Source: Pseudomonas sp. Teo4 (lineage in GTDB: Bacteria; Pseudomonadota; Gammaproteobacteria; Pseudomonadales; Pseudomonadaceae). Taken from it: DNA of 64,000 bases. Positions 8,817 to 16,464 of this stretch are shown here, in pieces. Where the stretch lies: contig NZ_JAXCIL010000001.1 in assembly GCF_034387475.1 (NCBI RefSeq), positions 3,286,001-3,350,000 of the forward strand. The letters are read 5' to 3'. Each line of letters begins with the position of its first letter. Position 1 is the first letter of the stretch. The position numbers and the translations under genes are program-made. The notes under the pieces are model-generated. The model was not told the origin of the DNA. It did no database searches and worked only from the letters and a program-made list of their open reading frames with translations.

Positions 8817-9834
8817 GTTCGTCACCCTCCGTGCCCAGCCGGGCACGGTACTCGCTTGGCGTGGCATCGAACCAGCGGCGAAATGCCCGGTAGAAGTTGC
8901 TCGGGTCGGCAAACCCCAGCAGGTAGGCCGTTTCCAGCAGGGTCAAGCCCGGCTGCGCCAGATACTGCTCGGCCAATTCGCGACGGGTGTCATCGAGCAA
9001 GGTCTGGAAACTGGTGCCCTCCTCCTGCAGACGGCGCTGCAAGGTGCGCTGTGACAGGTGCAGGGCCTGGGCCAGGGTTTCGCGCTTGGGCTCGCCCTGC
9101 GGCAAGATGCGGCACAGCACCTGGCGCACGCGGTGCGTCACCCGGCTTTCCGAGAAACGCGCCAGGTATTCCCCGGCGAAGCGATCATGCAGCACCGCCA
9201 TCGCTTCGTTGGCCGTCGGCAATGGCGCCTCCATGTCGGTGCGCTCGAACACCAGCGCGTCATGGGCCGCGCCGAACACCAGCGGTGAATGAAAGGCCAC
9301 CTTGTACGGTTCGACATTTTTCGGCTGCGGGCCCTGAATCAGCACCCGTCTTGGCTGGATTGGCCGCCCGCTGAGCCATTTGCACAGTGCCAGGGCGCAC
9401 GCCAACGACGCTTCGGCGCTGTGCCGGGTCGGTGGCAGATGGTCGCCGTGCACGGTAAGAATCAGTGAATAGCCCTCGGGGCCCAGGACGAAACTCAGAT
9501 CGGAACTTTCGGCAATGATGCGCTGGTAGCGCACCAGGCGCTGGAAACCTTCGGCCAGGGTGCGGCTGGACATCAGCGCATACCCCACCACATGAAATGA
9601 CGCCGGCCGCACCACCCGCGCCATGTTCAGGCCAATGGCTTCATTGCCGGAAAGCTCCACGGCCAGTTGCCAGAGCCGGGTCATGGAGTCTTGAGGAAAG
9701 CGTGCGTCAGGGTCGTCCAGGGCGGAAAAATCCAGCCCCAGCTGCTTGAACATGGCCTGGCAATCGAGCCCTTCCAGCTCCAGTGCCTTCACAATCCCTG
9801 ATGCCCAGCTGGCTGACGTGGTTCGTTCACTCAT
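8773..9834 (-). CDS. AraC-family transcriptional regulator (Arabinose_bd type N-terminus)
   Basis: A 353-residue regulator from ATG 9834 (MSERTTSASW). The N-terminal 200 residues are the arabinose-binding-like domain typical of OruR/ArgR-like pseudomonad regulators (ASFHVVGYALMSSRTLAEGF). The C-terminal AraC HTH pair is clear: LAQALHLSQRTLQRRLQEEGTSF and LTLLETAYLLGFADPSNFYRAFRRWFDATPSEYR. An in-frame ATG at 9876 would add 14 residues; the inner start is preferred by the family N-terminus. It overlaps trkH by 44 bp tail to tail. The target is not evident from the neighbours. Confidence 0.9.
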   Translation of the reverse strand: MSERTTSASWASGIVKALELEGLDCQAMFKQLGLDFSALDDPDARFPQDSMTRLWQLAVELSGNEAIGLNMARVVRPASFHVVGYALMSSRTLAEGFQRLVRYQRIIAESSDLSFVLGPEGYSLILTVHGDHLPPTRHSAEASLACALALCKWLSGRPIQPRRVLIQGPQPKNVEPYKVAFHSPLVFGAAHDALVFERTDMEAPLPTANEAMAVLHDRFAGEYLARFSESRVTHRVRQVLCRILPQGEPKRETLAQALHLSQRTLQRRLQEEGTSFQTLLDDTRRELAEQYLAQPGLTLLETAYLLGFADPSNFYRAFRRWFDATPSEYRARLGTEGDELSDARTPAYTTPAP

Positions 9835-9989
9835 GACAGGCTTCTTATGCTGACCGCTTCGTGCGGTGAACCCCAAGGATACTCAAATGGCGCCGATTGT
9901 CACTGGCCGGCCCCGCCAATGACTCTAGACTCGATTCAGGCTCCACGCCGTGTATCCTGTCAAGAAGTGTTAATCCTGGAAGCATAGCC

Positions 9990-10301
9990 ATGACCAGCAC
10001 AGCGCAGTTTCGCAGTTTTGCCGAGTTCTACCCCTATTACCTGGGCGAGCACAGCAACCCCACTTGTCGGCGCCTGCACTTTGTCGGCACCAGCCTGGTG
10101 ATCGCCTTGCTGGCGTACACCATCGGCAGTGGCAAGTGGCTGTTGCTGTTGGCGGTGCCCGTGGCGGGCTATGGATTTGCCTGGGTCGGGCATTTCTTCT
10201 TCGAAAGGAATCGGCCGGCCACCTTCAGCCACCCGTTCTACAGCCTGATAGGCGACTTCGTGATGTTCCGCGACATTCTGCTGGGCAGGATCAGTTTCTA
10301 G
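9990..10301 (+). CDS. Mpo1-like/DUF962 membrane protein
   Basis: A 103-residue small membrane protein of the DUF962/Mpo1 (YGL010w-like) family. The yeast member is an iron-dependent dioxygenase of 2-hydroxy fatty acids. The conserved N-terminal block FYPYYLGEHSNPTCRRLHFVGT with its histidines and the later WVGHFFFERNRPATFSHP and SLIGDFVMFRDIL are present, with two central hydrophobic segments. ATG at 9990 is chosen over an upstream non-conserved extension. The bacterial function is inferred only from the family. Confidence 0.88.
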   Translation: MTSTAQFRSFAEFYPYYLGEHSNPTCRRLHFVGTSLVIALLAYTIGSGKWLLLLAVPVAGYGFAWVGHFFFERNRPATFSHPFYSLIGDFVMFRDILLGRISF

Positions 10302-10309
10302 CCGTTTAT

Positions 10310-10385
10310 CCTGTGGGAGCGGGTTTACCCGCGAATACTGCTGGGAGGCCAACGAAGCATTCGCGGGTAAACCCGCTCCCACAGG
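10310..10385. repeat. REP inverted pair
   Basis: CCTGTGGGAGCGGGTTTACC with CGCGAA, a 25-bp spacer, then the exact inverse ending ACCCGCTCCCACAGG. Same family as the pairs at 6567 and 51976. It begins 9 bp after the DUF962 stop and ends 18 bp before the stop of the convergent phosphoesterase. Confidence 0.92.
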
Positions 10386-10403
10386 TACGTGCTGAATCCA
10401 GGC

Positions 10404-11210
10404 TTATGCCGGCTCGCGCAACTGCGCCATACGCTCACTCTGCTGCGCTTCGGCCAACCGATACAGCTCGATACTGCCATCCCAGTGCTCGATCAACGCG
10501 GTGCACGACTCGACCCAATCCCCGCAGTTGAGGTACTCCACCTCCCCCACCTTGCGAATTTCGGCGTGGTGGATATGCCCACACACCACCCCATGAAACC
10601 CGCGCCGGGTGCACTCGTGGGCAATGGCGTCCTCGAAATCGCTGATGAAATTCACCGCGCCCTTGACCTTGTGCTTGAGGTACGCCGACAGCGACCAGTA
10701 GCCATAGCCGTATCGGGCGCGCCAGTGATTGAGCCAGCGGTTGAGCACCAGGGTGGTTTCGTAGGCGCGGTCGCCGAGAAAGGCCAGCCAGCGATGGTAG
10801 CGCGTGATGACATCGAACTGGTCGCCGTGGATCACCAGCAGTCTTCGGCCATCCGCGGTCAGGTGCTCGGCCTCGTCCACCAACTGGATATTGCCCAGCA
10901 GTAGCTTGGAGTAACGACGCAGGAATTCGTCATGGTTGCCGGTAACGTAGATCACTTCAGTGCCGCGCTTGCTCATGGTCAGCAGCCGGCGAATCACGTT
11001 GGTATGCGCCTGCGGCCAGTAGATGCCGCCGCGCAGTTTCCAGCCGTCGATAATGTCGCCGACCAGATAGACTTTGTCGGCCTGGTAGCCCTTGAGAAAC
11101 TGCGACAAGTGTTCGGCCTGGCAATCCCGGGTCCCCAGATGCACGTCGGAGATCCACAAAGTGCGAACGCGCTGTTTACGCGAGGGGCGAGAGAGTTCGA
11201 CATGGGTCAT
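10404..11210 (-). CDS. UDP-2,3-diacylglucosamine diphosphatase-like metallophosphoesterase
   Basis: A 268-residue calcineurin-like phosphoesterase of the LpxH-related type found as a second paralogue in pseudomonads. All metal-binding blocks are present: SDVHLGT, VGDIIDGW, VTGNHDE, VIHGDQFD and VCGHIHHAEIR. LpxH itself hydrolyses UDP-2,3-diacyl-GlcN to lipid X at the inner membrane, but the exact substrate of this longer paralogue is not certain. The ATG at 11210 is preceded by GGAG 8 nt upstream; a longer in-frame start at 11354 would run into the divergent AraC gene. Start codons of the two divergent genes are 127 bp apart. Confidence 0.88.
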   Translation of the reverse strand: MTHVELSRPSRKQRVRTLWISDVHLGTRDCQAEHLSQFLKGYQADKVYLVGDIIDGWKLRGGIYWPQAHTNVIRRLLTMSKRGTEVIYVTGNHDEFLRRYSKLLLGNIQLVDEAEHLTADGRRLLVIHGDQFDVITRYHRWLAFLGDRAYETTLVLNRWLNHWRARYGYGYWSLSAYLKHKVKGAVNFISDFEDAIAHECTRRGFHGVVCGHIHHAEIRKVGEVEYLNCGDWVESCTALIEHWDGSIELYRLAEAQQSERMAQLREPA

Positions 11211-11337
11211 GGGGCAGGCTCCGGCGCTGTTTGCTGGAGACTGGCAGGCGCAGATGACAGGTTGGTGGCAACGGCGTGACGAGTGATGGTGCGCCGCGAA
11301 TGAGGCACAATGGAGCCCTGCCCCGCGAGGACCGCCC

Positions 11338-12105
11338 ATGACCGCCGGCCGCATTCTTTCCCTGCGCCATTACCGGGACGACCTGATCGCCCATAGCCAC
11401 GAACACCCGCAACTGGTGTTCGGCCTGCGCGGCCGTCTTGATTTCGAAGTGCAAGGGCACGGCGCACAAATCGATCGTCAGGGCCTGATGGTGGTACCTG
11501 CCGGCGCCCACCATGCCTGTGGCAGCGATGCCGGCAGCCAGTGCCTGGTGCTGGATGTGCCAGGGGAACACTGGCTGCATGAACAACTCGGCGATCACGC
11601 CGATGCCAGCCGCCGCTTGCTGGATAGCCCGGGCGCGCTGAGCCTCGACGCTCGCCAACAGCAACTGGTGGATTGGCTGGCCAACAGCCCGGTAGACGAC
11701 CCACTGATTGCCCGTCAGGGCGCCGTGCTGCTATTGGCCAGCCTCAACCCCACGGCCGCTGCCGCCGTCGCACCAAGCCATCGGCTACCCTATTCGGCCT
11801 TTGACGCACATATCGAACGGCACGCGGCCCACCCTCTGCAGGTTGCCGACCTGGCGCGCCTGGCCGGCCTGTCCAGCGCCCGGTTGCACGCACGCTTCAT
11901 TGACGAGTGCGGCATGACGCCCATGGACTACATTCGCCAACGCCGATTACTCATGGCGCGGCAGTTGCTCACGCAGTCATCGCTGCCGGTGGGCGAGATT
12001 GCCGCGCGGGTTGGCTACAGCTCGCAAAGTGCGTTTTCGGCAGCCGTGCTGCGGGCGTTCGGGCGCACGCCTTTGGCGTTGCGGCGAGAGTCTGGCGACA
12101 ATTGA
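11338..12105 (+). CDS. AraC-family regulator with cupin N-terminus
   Basis: A 255-residue regulator. The N-terminal part is a cupin-type ligand-binding fold (HSHEHPQLVFGLRGRLDFEV, VVPAGAHHACG); the C-terminal HTH pair is LQVADLARLAGLSSARLHARF and LPVGEIAARVGYSSQSAFSAAVLRAFGRTPLALR. It precedes an EamA exporter in the same direction with a REP pair between them; this placement is common for AraC/EamA pairs and suggests, but does not prove, control of the exporter. Confidence 0.9.
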   Translation: MTAGRILSLRHYRDDLIAHSHEHPQLVFGLRGRLDFEVQGHGAQIDRQGLMVVPAGAHHACGSDAGSQCLVLDVPGEHWLHEQLGDHADASRRLLDSPGALSLDARQQQLVDWLANSPVDDPLIARQGAVLLLASLNPTAAAAVAPSHRLPYSAFDAHIERHAAHPLQVADLARLAGLSSARLHARFIDECGMTPMDYIRQRRLLMARQLLTQSSLPVGEIAARVGYSSQSAFSAAVLRAFGRTPLALRRESGDN

Positions 12106-12159
12106 TGCGAGTGTGACGACAGATTTTGGCCGGGCAGTGCCTCTACACTGTGCCTGTCC

Positions 12160-12256
12160 CGGCCTCATCGCCGGCAAGCCGGCTCCCACATGGACCGCAC
12201 CAACCTTGAGATCACCGCTGTACCTGCAGGAGCCGGCTTGCCGGCGATAGCGCCGG
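12160..12256. repeat. REP inverted pair (type ATCGCCGGCAAGCC)
   Basis: CGGCCTCATCGCCGGCAAGC with CGGCTCCCACA, a spacer of about 40 bp, then AGGAGCCGGCTTGCCGGCGA and TAGCGCCGG. The spacer resembles that of the pair at 46627 (shared AGATCACCGC and GTACCTG), so the pair and its spacer behave as one composite unit. Confidence 0.9.
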
Positions 12257-12288
12257 TCCTGATACACCAGTTCTCTGAAAGGACCACC

Positions 12289-13179
12289 ATGAACCACCGC
12301 ACCGCCCTCGGCGCCCTGCATATCGGCGCGCTGTTCTTCGGCCTCACAGGCGTGTTCGGCAAACTAGCCGCCAGCGCCAGCCCGGCGATCATCGTGTTCG
12401 GCCGCGCGGCCTTCGCCGTGCTTGCCCTTGGCCTGTTCGCCAGCCTCGCTCGCCAGGGCTGGCACCCACTCAAAGGCCAGGACATGCGCCGCCTGCTGCT
12501 CGGCGGCGTGCTGCTTGCGGGCCACTGGGTGAGCTTCTTCATCGCGGTCAAGGTCGGTGGCGTAGCCATCGCGACCCTGGGCTTCGCCAGCTTCCCCGCC
12601 TTCACCGTGATACTCGAAGGGCTGCTGTTCCGCGAACGCATCCGCCGCAACGAAGCGGTGCTGGTACTGCTGGTCAGCATCGGCCTGGTGCTGGTGACAC
12701 CCTCGTTCGACCTCGCCAGCGAGGCCACCGGCGGGCTGCTGTGGGCTTTGCTGTCGGGCTTGCTGTTCTCGCTGTTGTCGCTGACCAATCGAGCCGGTTC
12801 CGGGCGCTTACCCGCAGTGCAAGCGGCATTGTGGCAGAACCTGGTGGTCGCCCTGTGCCTGCTGCCGGTCGCCCTGCCAGGCCTTGCCGCCGTGGCGCCG
12901 ATGGACTGGCTGTGGATCGCCCTGCTTGGCATCTTCTGCACCGGCGTGGCCCACAGCCTGTTCGTGGCCAGCCTGGCGGTGATCAAGGCGCGCACCGCCG
13001 CCGTGGTGTTCGGCATGGAGCCGGTCTACGGCATTGCCGTGGCCTGGGTGATCTTCGCCGAAACGCCCACCCCGCGCATGTTGCTGGGCGGTGCGCTGAT
13101 CATCTTCGCCATCGTGCTGTCCAGCCGCCTGGCCTCGGACTCGCCTGCCAAGCAGCGGCCACTGGCCGAGAGCACCTGA
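12289..13179 (+). CDS. EamA/DMT-family transporter
   Basis: A 296-residue protein with ten predicted transmembrane helices arranged as two EamA repeats (first ALHIGALFFGLTGVFGKLAA, second ALLSGLLFSLLSLTNRAG). Members export amino acids, nucleosides or other metabolites; the substrate cannot be read from sequence. The ATG at 12289 has GAAAGGA 7 nt upstream; the longer frame from 12190 would begin inside the REP pair and is rejected. It ends 1 bp before the stop of the convergent SelW-like gene. Confidence 0.9.
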   Translation: MNHRTALGALHIGALFFGLTGVFGKLAASASPAIIVFGRAAFAVLALGLFASLARQGWHPLKGQDMRRLLLGGVLLAGHWVSFFIAVKVGGVAIATLGFASFPAFTVILEGLLFRERIRRNEAVLVLLVSIGLVLVTPSFDLASEATGGLLWALLSGLLFSLLSLTNRAGSGRLPAVQAALWQNLVVALCLLPVALPGLAAVAPMDWLWIALLGIFCTGVAHSLFVASLAVIKARTAAVVFGMEPVYGIAVAWVIFAETPTPRMLLGGALIIFAIVLSSRLASDSPAKQRPLAEST

Positions 13180-13461
13180 TCAGCGATCGTTATGGCCCAA
13201 GTCGCGCTGCGGGTCGATCTGGTCCCGCACCCGCTGCTTGAGCACTTTGGCCTCAGGGAAACCGCCATCGGCCTTGCGTTCCCAGATCTGCACACCATCA
13301 CAGGTAATCCGGAACACTCCGCCGGTACCAGGCTCCAGTGCGACCCTTCCAAGGTCGTCGGAGAAGGTACTGAGCAGCTCCTGGGCCAGCCAGGCGGCAC
13401 GCAGCAGCCACTGGCACTGGGTGCAATAATTGATGACGATTTCCGGCTTGGTGTTGACCAT
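13180..13461 (-). CDS. SelT/SelW/SelH (Rdx) family thioredoxin-like protein
   Basis: A 93-residue Rdx protein. The CxxC redox motif is Cys13-Thr-Gln-Cys16 (INYCTQCQW), followed by the family block FRITCDGVQIWERKADGGFPEAKVLKQRVRD. The selenocysteine position of animal homologues is Cys here. Function is presumed thiol redox. It lies tail to tail with the EamA gene with no gap and is divergent from plpD. Confidence 0.92.
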   Translation of the reverse strand: MVNTKPEIVINYCTQCQWLLRAAWLAQELLSTFSDDLGRVALEPGTGGVFRITCDGVQIWERKADGGFPEAKVLKQRVRDQIDPQRDLGHNDR

Positions 13462-13528
13462 GGTGAGGCGTCTCCAGGTAAGGGGCCGCTTATACTAGCG
13501 GTCTTTACGCCAGGATTTGAGACTCACG

Positions 13529-15715
13529 ATGCGCCGCTTGCTGTTCTGCCTTTTGCTGATGCTCACGTCCATCACCGCCCTCGCCACCGAGCACACCCGG
13601 CCCAAGGTTGGTCTGGTGCTCTCCGGCGGTGCCGCCCGTGGCCTGGCTCACATTGGCGTGCTAAAGGCCCTTGAGGAACAGGGCGTGCGCATCGATGCCA
13701 TCGCCGGCACCAGCATGGGCGCAGTGATCGGCGGGTTGTACGCCTCTGGCTACAGCGTCCAGGAACTGGAAAAGCTGGCCACCACACTCGACTGGCAACA
13801 AGCCCTCTCCGACGCCCCGCCCCGCAAGGACGTGCCCTTTCGCCGCAAGCAGGACGACCGCGACTTTCTGGTCAAACAGAAACTGAGCTTTCGCGACGAC
13901 GGCAGCATCGGCTTGCCCTTGGGCGTGATTCAGGGCCAGAACCTGGCACTGCTGCTGGAAAGCAAGCTGGCCCACACCGCCGACACCCGTGACTTCGACA
14001 AGCTGCCCATCCCCTTCCGCGCCGTGGCCACCGACATCGCCAGCGGCGAGAAAGTGGTGTTCCGCCGCGGCCACCTGCCACAAGTGATTCGTGCCAGCAT
14101 GTCGATACCCGCAGTGTTCGCCCCGGTCGAGCTGGACGGTCGCCTGCTGGTGGACGGCGGCATGGTCGACAACATTCCCGTGGACGTGGCCCGCGACATG
14201 GGCGTGGACCTGGCCATTGTCGTGGACATCGGCACCCCACTGCGTGATCGTAACCAGCTGACCACGGTGGTTGATGTGCTCAACCAGTCGATCACCCTGA
14301 TGACCCGACGCAATTCCGAAGAGCAACTGGCCAGCCTGCACCGCGACGACATCCTCATCCAGCCACCGCTAAGCGCCTATGGCGTCACCGACTTCGGCCG
14401 CGCCCGCGACATGATCGATGCCGGTTACCGCGCCACCCATCTGCTCGACTCGCGCCTGGCAGGCCTGCGCCAGGCAGAGGGTGATGCGGGCCTGGCCGTG
14501 GCCCGGTCGCCCCGCCAGCGAACGCCGGTCATCACCAAGATTCGGGTAGAGAACGACTCCAAGGTCAGCGACGATGTCATTCGGTCCTACATTCGCCAGC
14601 CAATCGGCGCGCCTTTGGAACTGGACCGCCTGCAAACCGACATGGGCACCCTGTATGGCCTGGACTACTTCGACCGGGTGCAGTACCGCGTGGTGCACAA
14701 GGGCGACGAAAACACCTTGGTGATCAACGCCCGGGGCAAGCGCAGCGGCACCGACTACTTGCGCCTGGGCCTGAACCTGTCGGATGACCTGAGTGGCGAC
14801 AGTGCTTTCAACCTGGGCGCCAGTTACCGGGTCAATGGCATCAACAGCCTGGGTGCCGAGTGGCTGACCCGTGCGCAGATCGGCGACGTGCAAGAGCTGT
14901 ACAGTGAGTTCTACCAACCATTGGATGTGGGCTCGCGTTACTTCGTCGCGCCCTACCTGGACTTCGGCTCGCAGAACATCGAGGCGACGTTGGACAACGA
15001 CCCCATCGCCGAGTACCGCCTGGAGCGCTACGGTTTTGGCCTGAATGTCGGCCGCCAGATCGGCACCAATGGCGAAGTGCGTCTGGGTGTGGGCAAGGCC
15101 TGGGGCGAGGCCGACGTGCGCATCGGCGACCAGGACCTGCCCAAGGTCAGCTTCAACGAAGGCTTCTATGAGCTGAAGTACTCGTTCGATACCCTCGACA
15201 ATGTGTACTTCCCCCACCACGGCGAAGACATTGGTCTGACCTTGCGCAAGTACGACGCCTCACTGGATTCGGACCAGGACTACAGGCAATGGCAGCTCAA
15301 CCTGGACAAGGCGATGAGCAGCGGGCCGAACACCTGGGTGCTGGGCGGCCGATACGGGCGTACGCTGGATGATGCCGAGGTGGTGACCTCGAGTTTCGTG
15401 ATCGGGGGCGCGAGGCAGCTCTCGGGCTTCCGCCAGGACTCGGTGTCAGGACAGAACGTCAGCCTCATGCGCATGGTCTACTACCGTCGCCTGACGCCCA
15501 GGGCCTATGTGCCGCTGGATTTCCCGCTGTATATCGGGGGTTCGCTGGAGCGTGGCCGGGCGTGGAACAATGACAATGAGTTCGACAGTGGCTATATCAA
15601 TGCGGCGAGCATCTTCCTGGGGCTGGAGACGCCGTTGGGGCCGCTGAACTTGAGTTATGGGGCGAACAGTGAGCATCAGAAGGCGGTGTATCTGAATCTG
15701 GGGCATACCTTCTAG
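13529..15715 (+). CDS. plpD: Patatin-like phospholipase autotransporter (type Vd)
   Basis: A 728-residue type Vd autotransporter. A signal peptide (RRLLFCLLLMLTSITALA) leads into a patatin domain with oxyanion loop SGGAARG, nucleophile Ser62 in GTSMG and catalytic Asp209 in VDGGMVDN. A single POTRA domain (about residues 330-410, TPVITKIRVENDSKVSDDVI) connects to a C-terminal Omp85-type beta-barrel that ends in LNLGHTF, a terminal aromatic as required for barrel assembly. PlpD of P. aeruginosa is a secreted class A1 phospholipase. ATG 13529 is preferred to an upstream TTG because it begins the signal peptide directly. Confidence 0.93.
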   Translation: MRRLLFCLLLMLTSITALATEHTRPKVGLVLSGGAARGLAHIGVLKALEEQGVRIDAIAGTSMGAVIGGLYASGYSVQELEKLATTLDWQQALSDAPPRKDVPFRRKQDDRDFLVKQKLSFRDDGSIGLPLGVIQGQNLALLLESKLAHTADTRDFDKLPIPFRAVATDIASGEKVVFRRGHLPQVIRASMSIPAVFAPVELDGRLLVDGGMVDNIPVDVARDMGVDLAIVVDIGTPLRDRNQLTTVVDVLNQSITLMTRRNSEEQLASLHRDDILIQPPLSAYGVTDFGRARDMIDAGYRATHLLDSRLAGLRQAEGDAGLAVARSPRQRTPVITKIRVENDSKVSDDVIRSYIRQPIGAPLELDRLQTDMGTLYGLDYFDRVQYRVVHKGDENTLVINARGKRSGTDYLRLGLNLSDDLSGDSAFNLGASYRVNGINSLGAEWLTRAQIGDVQELYSEFYQPLDVGSRYFVAPYLDFGSQNIEATLDNDPIAEYRLERYGFGLNVGRQIGTNGEVRLGVGKAWGEADVRIGDQDLPKVSFNEGFYELKYSFDTLDNVYFPHHGEDIGLTLRKYDASLDSDQDYRQWQLNLDKAMSSGPNTWVLGGRYGRTLDDAEVVTSSFVIGGARQLSGFRQDSVSGQNVSLMRMVYYRRLTPRAYVPLDFPLYIGGSLERGRAWNNDNEFDSGYINAASIFLGLETPLGPLNLSYGANSEHQKAVYLNLGHTF

Positions 15716-15722
15716 CTAGTTT

Positions 15723-15883
15723 GGGGGCGCTGCGCGCCCCATCGCAGGCTTCGCCAGCTCCCACGGATATGGACTGCCCCCAAGAAGTTGGACACAAATC
15801 CAATCCTTGGGGGGCAGTCCAGATATCTGGCAGTTCAATCCGTGGGAGCTGGCGAAGCCTGCGATGGGACGCACAGCGGCCCC
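15723..15883. repeat. REP inverted pair interrupted by a 52-bp palindromic insert
   Basis: The left arm is GCGCCCCATCGCAGGCTTCG with CCAGCTCCCAC and the right arm is its inverse, GTGGGAGCTGGCGAAGCCTG with CGATGGG. The family matches 4484-4599. Between the arms lies the palindromic element at 15770-15821, so this REP pair has been invaded. Confidence 0.88.
15770..15821. mobile_element. 52-bp palindromic mini-element with IS3-like ends (copy A)
   Basis: The element begins TGGACTGCCCCCAAG and ends with the inverse CTTGGGGGGCAGTCCA (one extra G). The inner parts also pair (AGTTGGA with TCCAAT), leaving a 6-nt loop CACAAA. GATA directly precedes and directly follows it, as expected of a 4-bp target-site duplication. 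The terminal TGGACTGCCCCCAAG resembles IS3/IS150-family inverted repeats, but no transposase is present. A nearly identical copy in opposite orientation is at 52027-52077. Confidence 0.7.
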
Positions 15884-15888
15884 AAACT

Positions 15889-16326
15889 TCAAGACTTCTC
15901 GAGATTGGCCAGAATCTTGGCATGCACCCGCATGCACACTTCCAGGTCCGCCTCATCCACCCCGGTGAACAACTCCAGGCGCAAGGCATTGGCGATGGTC
16001 TCGATCTGGTCGATCAGTGGCTTGGCCGGCGGGCACAGCAGGATTTTCTTCGCACGCCGGTCCTCCATCACCGCCTGACGGCGCACCAGGCCCTGGCTCT
16101 CCAGGCTGTCGAGCAGACGCGCCAGGGTCGGCCCTTCGACCCCTACACTCTGGGCCAGCTCGCGCTGGGTCGGGGCTTCGTCGAAACGCGCCAGGTGCAG
16201 CAACACCAGCCACCGCGCCTGGGACAGGTTGAGCCCGGCCAGGCGGCGGTCAAGCTCGGCACGCCAACCCCGGGACATCTGGGCCAGCTGCATGCCGAAA
16301 CGGTGTTGGTTGTCGGTCAGGGGCAT
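15889..16326 (-). CDS. MarR-family transcriptional regulator (SlyA-like)
   Basis: A 145-residue winged-helix regulator. The recognition region PTQRELAQSVGVEGPTLARLLDSLESQGLVRR and the wing DRRAKKILLCPPAKPLID are canonical MarR/SlyA features. Either the ATG at 16326 or a TTG two codons upstream could be the start. A perfect 13-bp palindrome lies 20 bp upstream of the start and is a good autoregulatory operator. It is divergent from nothing close by; the target genes are unknown. Confidence 0.9.
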   Translation of the reverse strand: MPLTDNQHRFGMQLAQMSRGWRAELDRRLAGLNLSQARWLVLLHLARFDEAPTQRELAQSVGVEGPTLARLLDSLESQGLVRRQAVMEDRRAKKILLCPPAKPLIDQIETIANALRLELFTGVDEADLEVCMRVHAKILANLEKS

Positions 16327-16345
16327 AAGCAACTCATTGACTAGA

Positions 16346-16358
16346 ACTAATTATTAGT
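16346..16358. promoter_or_regulatory. Palindromic operator upstream of the marR gene
   Basis: ACTAATTATTAGT is a perfect inverted repeat with one central base, located 20 bp upstream of the regulator start in an otherwise short, AT-rich stretch. Size, symmetry and A/T content fit a MarR/SlyA half-site pair. Confidence 0.55.
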
Positions 16359-16464
16359 CAGCTAACCATGCTCGCTGCCATCAGGCAAGGCTGCGCGGCG
16401 CGGAAACGTCCGATAATCGTCAAAAAGCATGACAAAGGTCAGCCGATGGCAGAAATGCCTGCGA

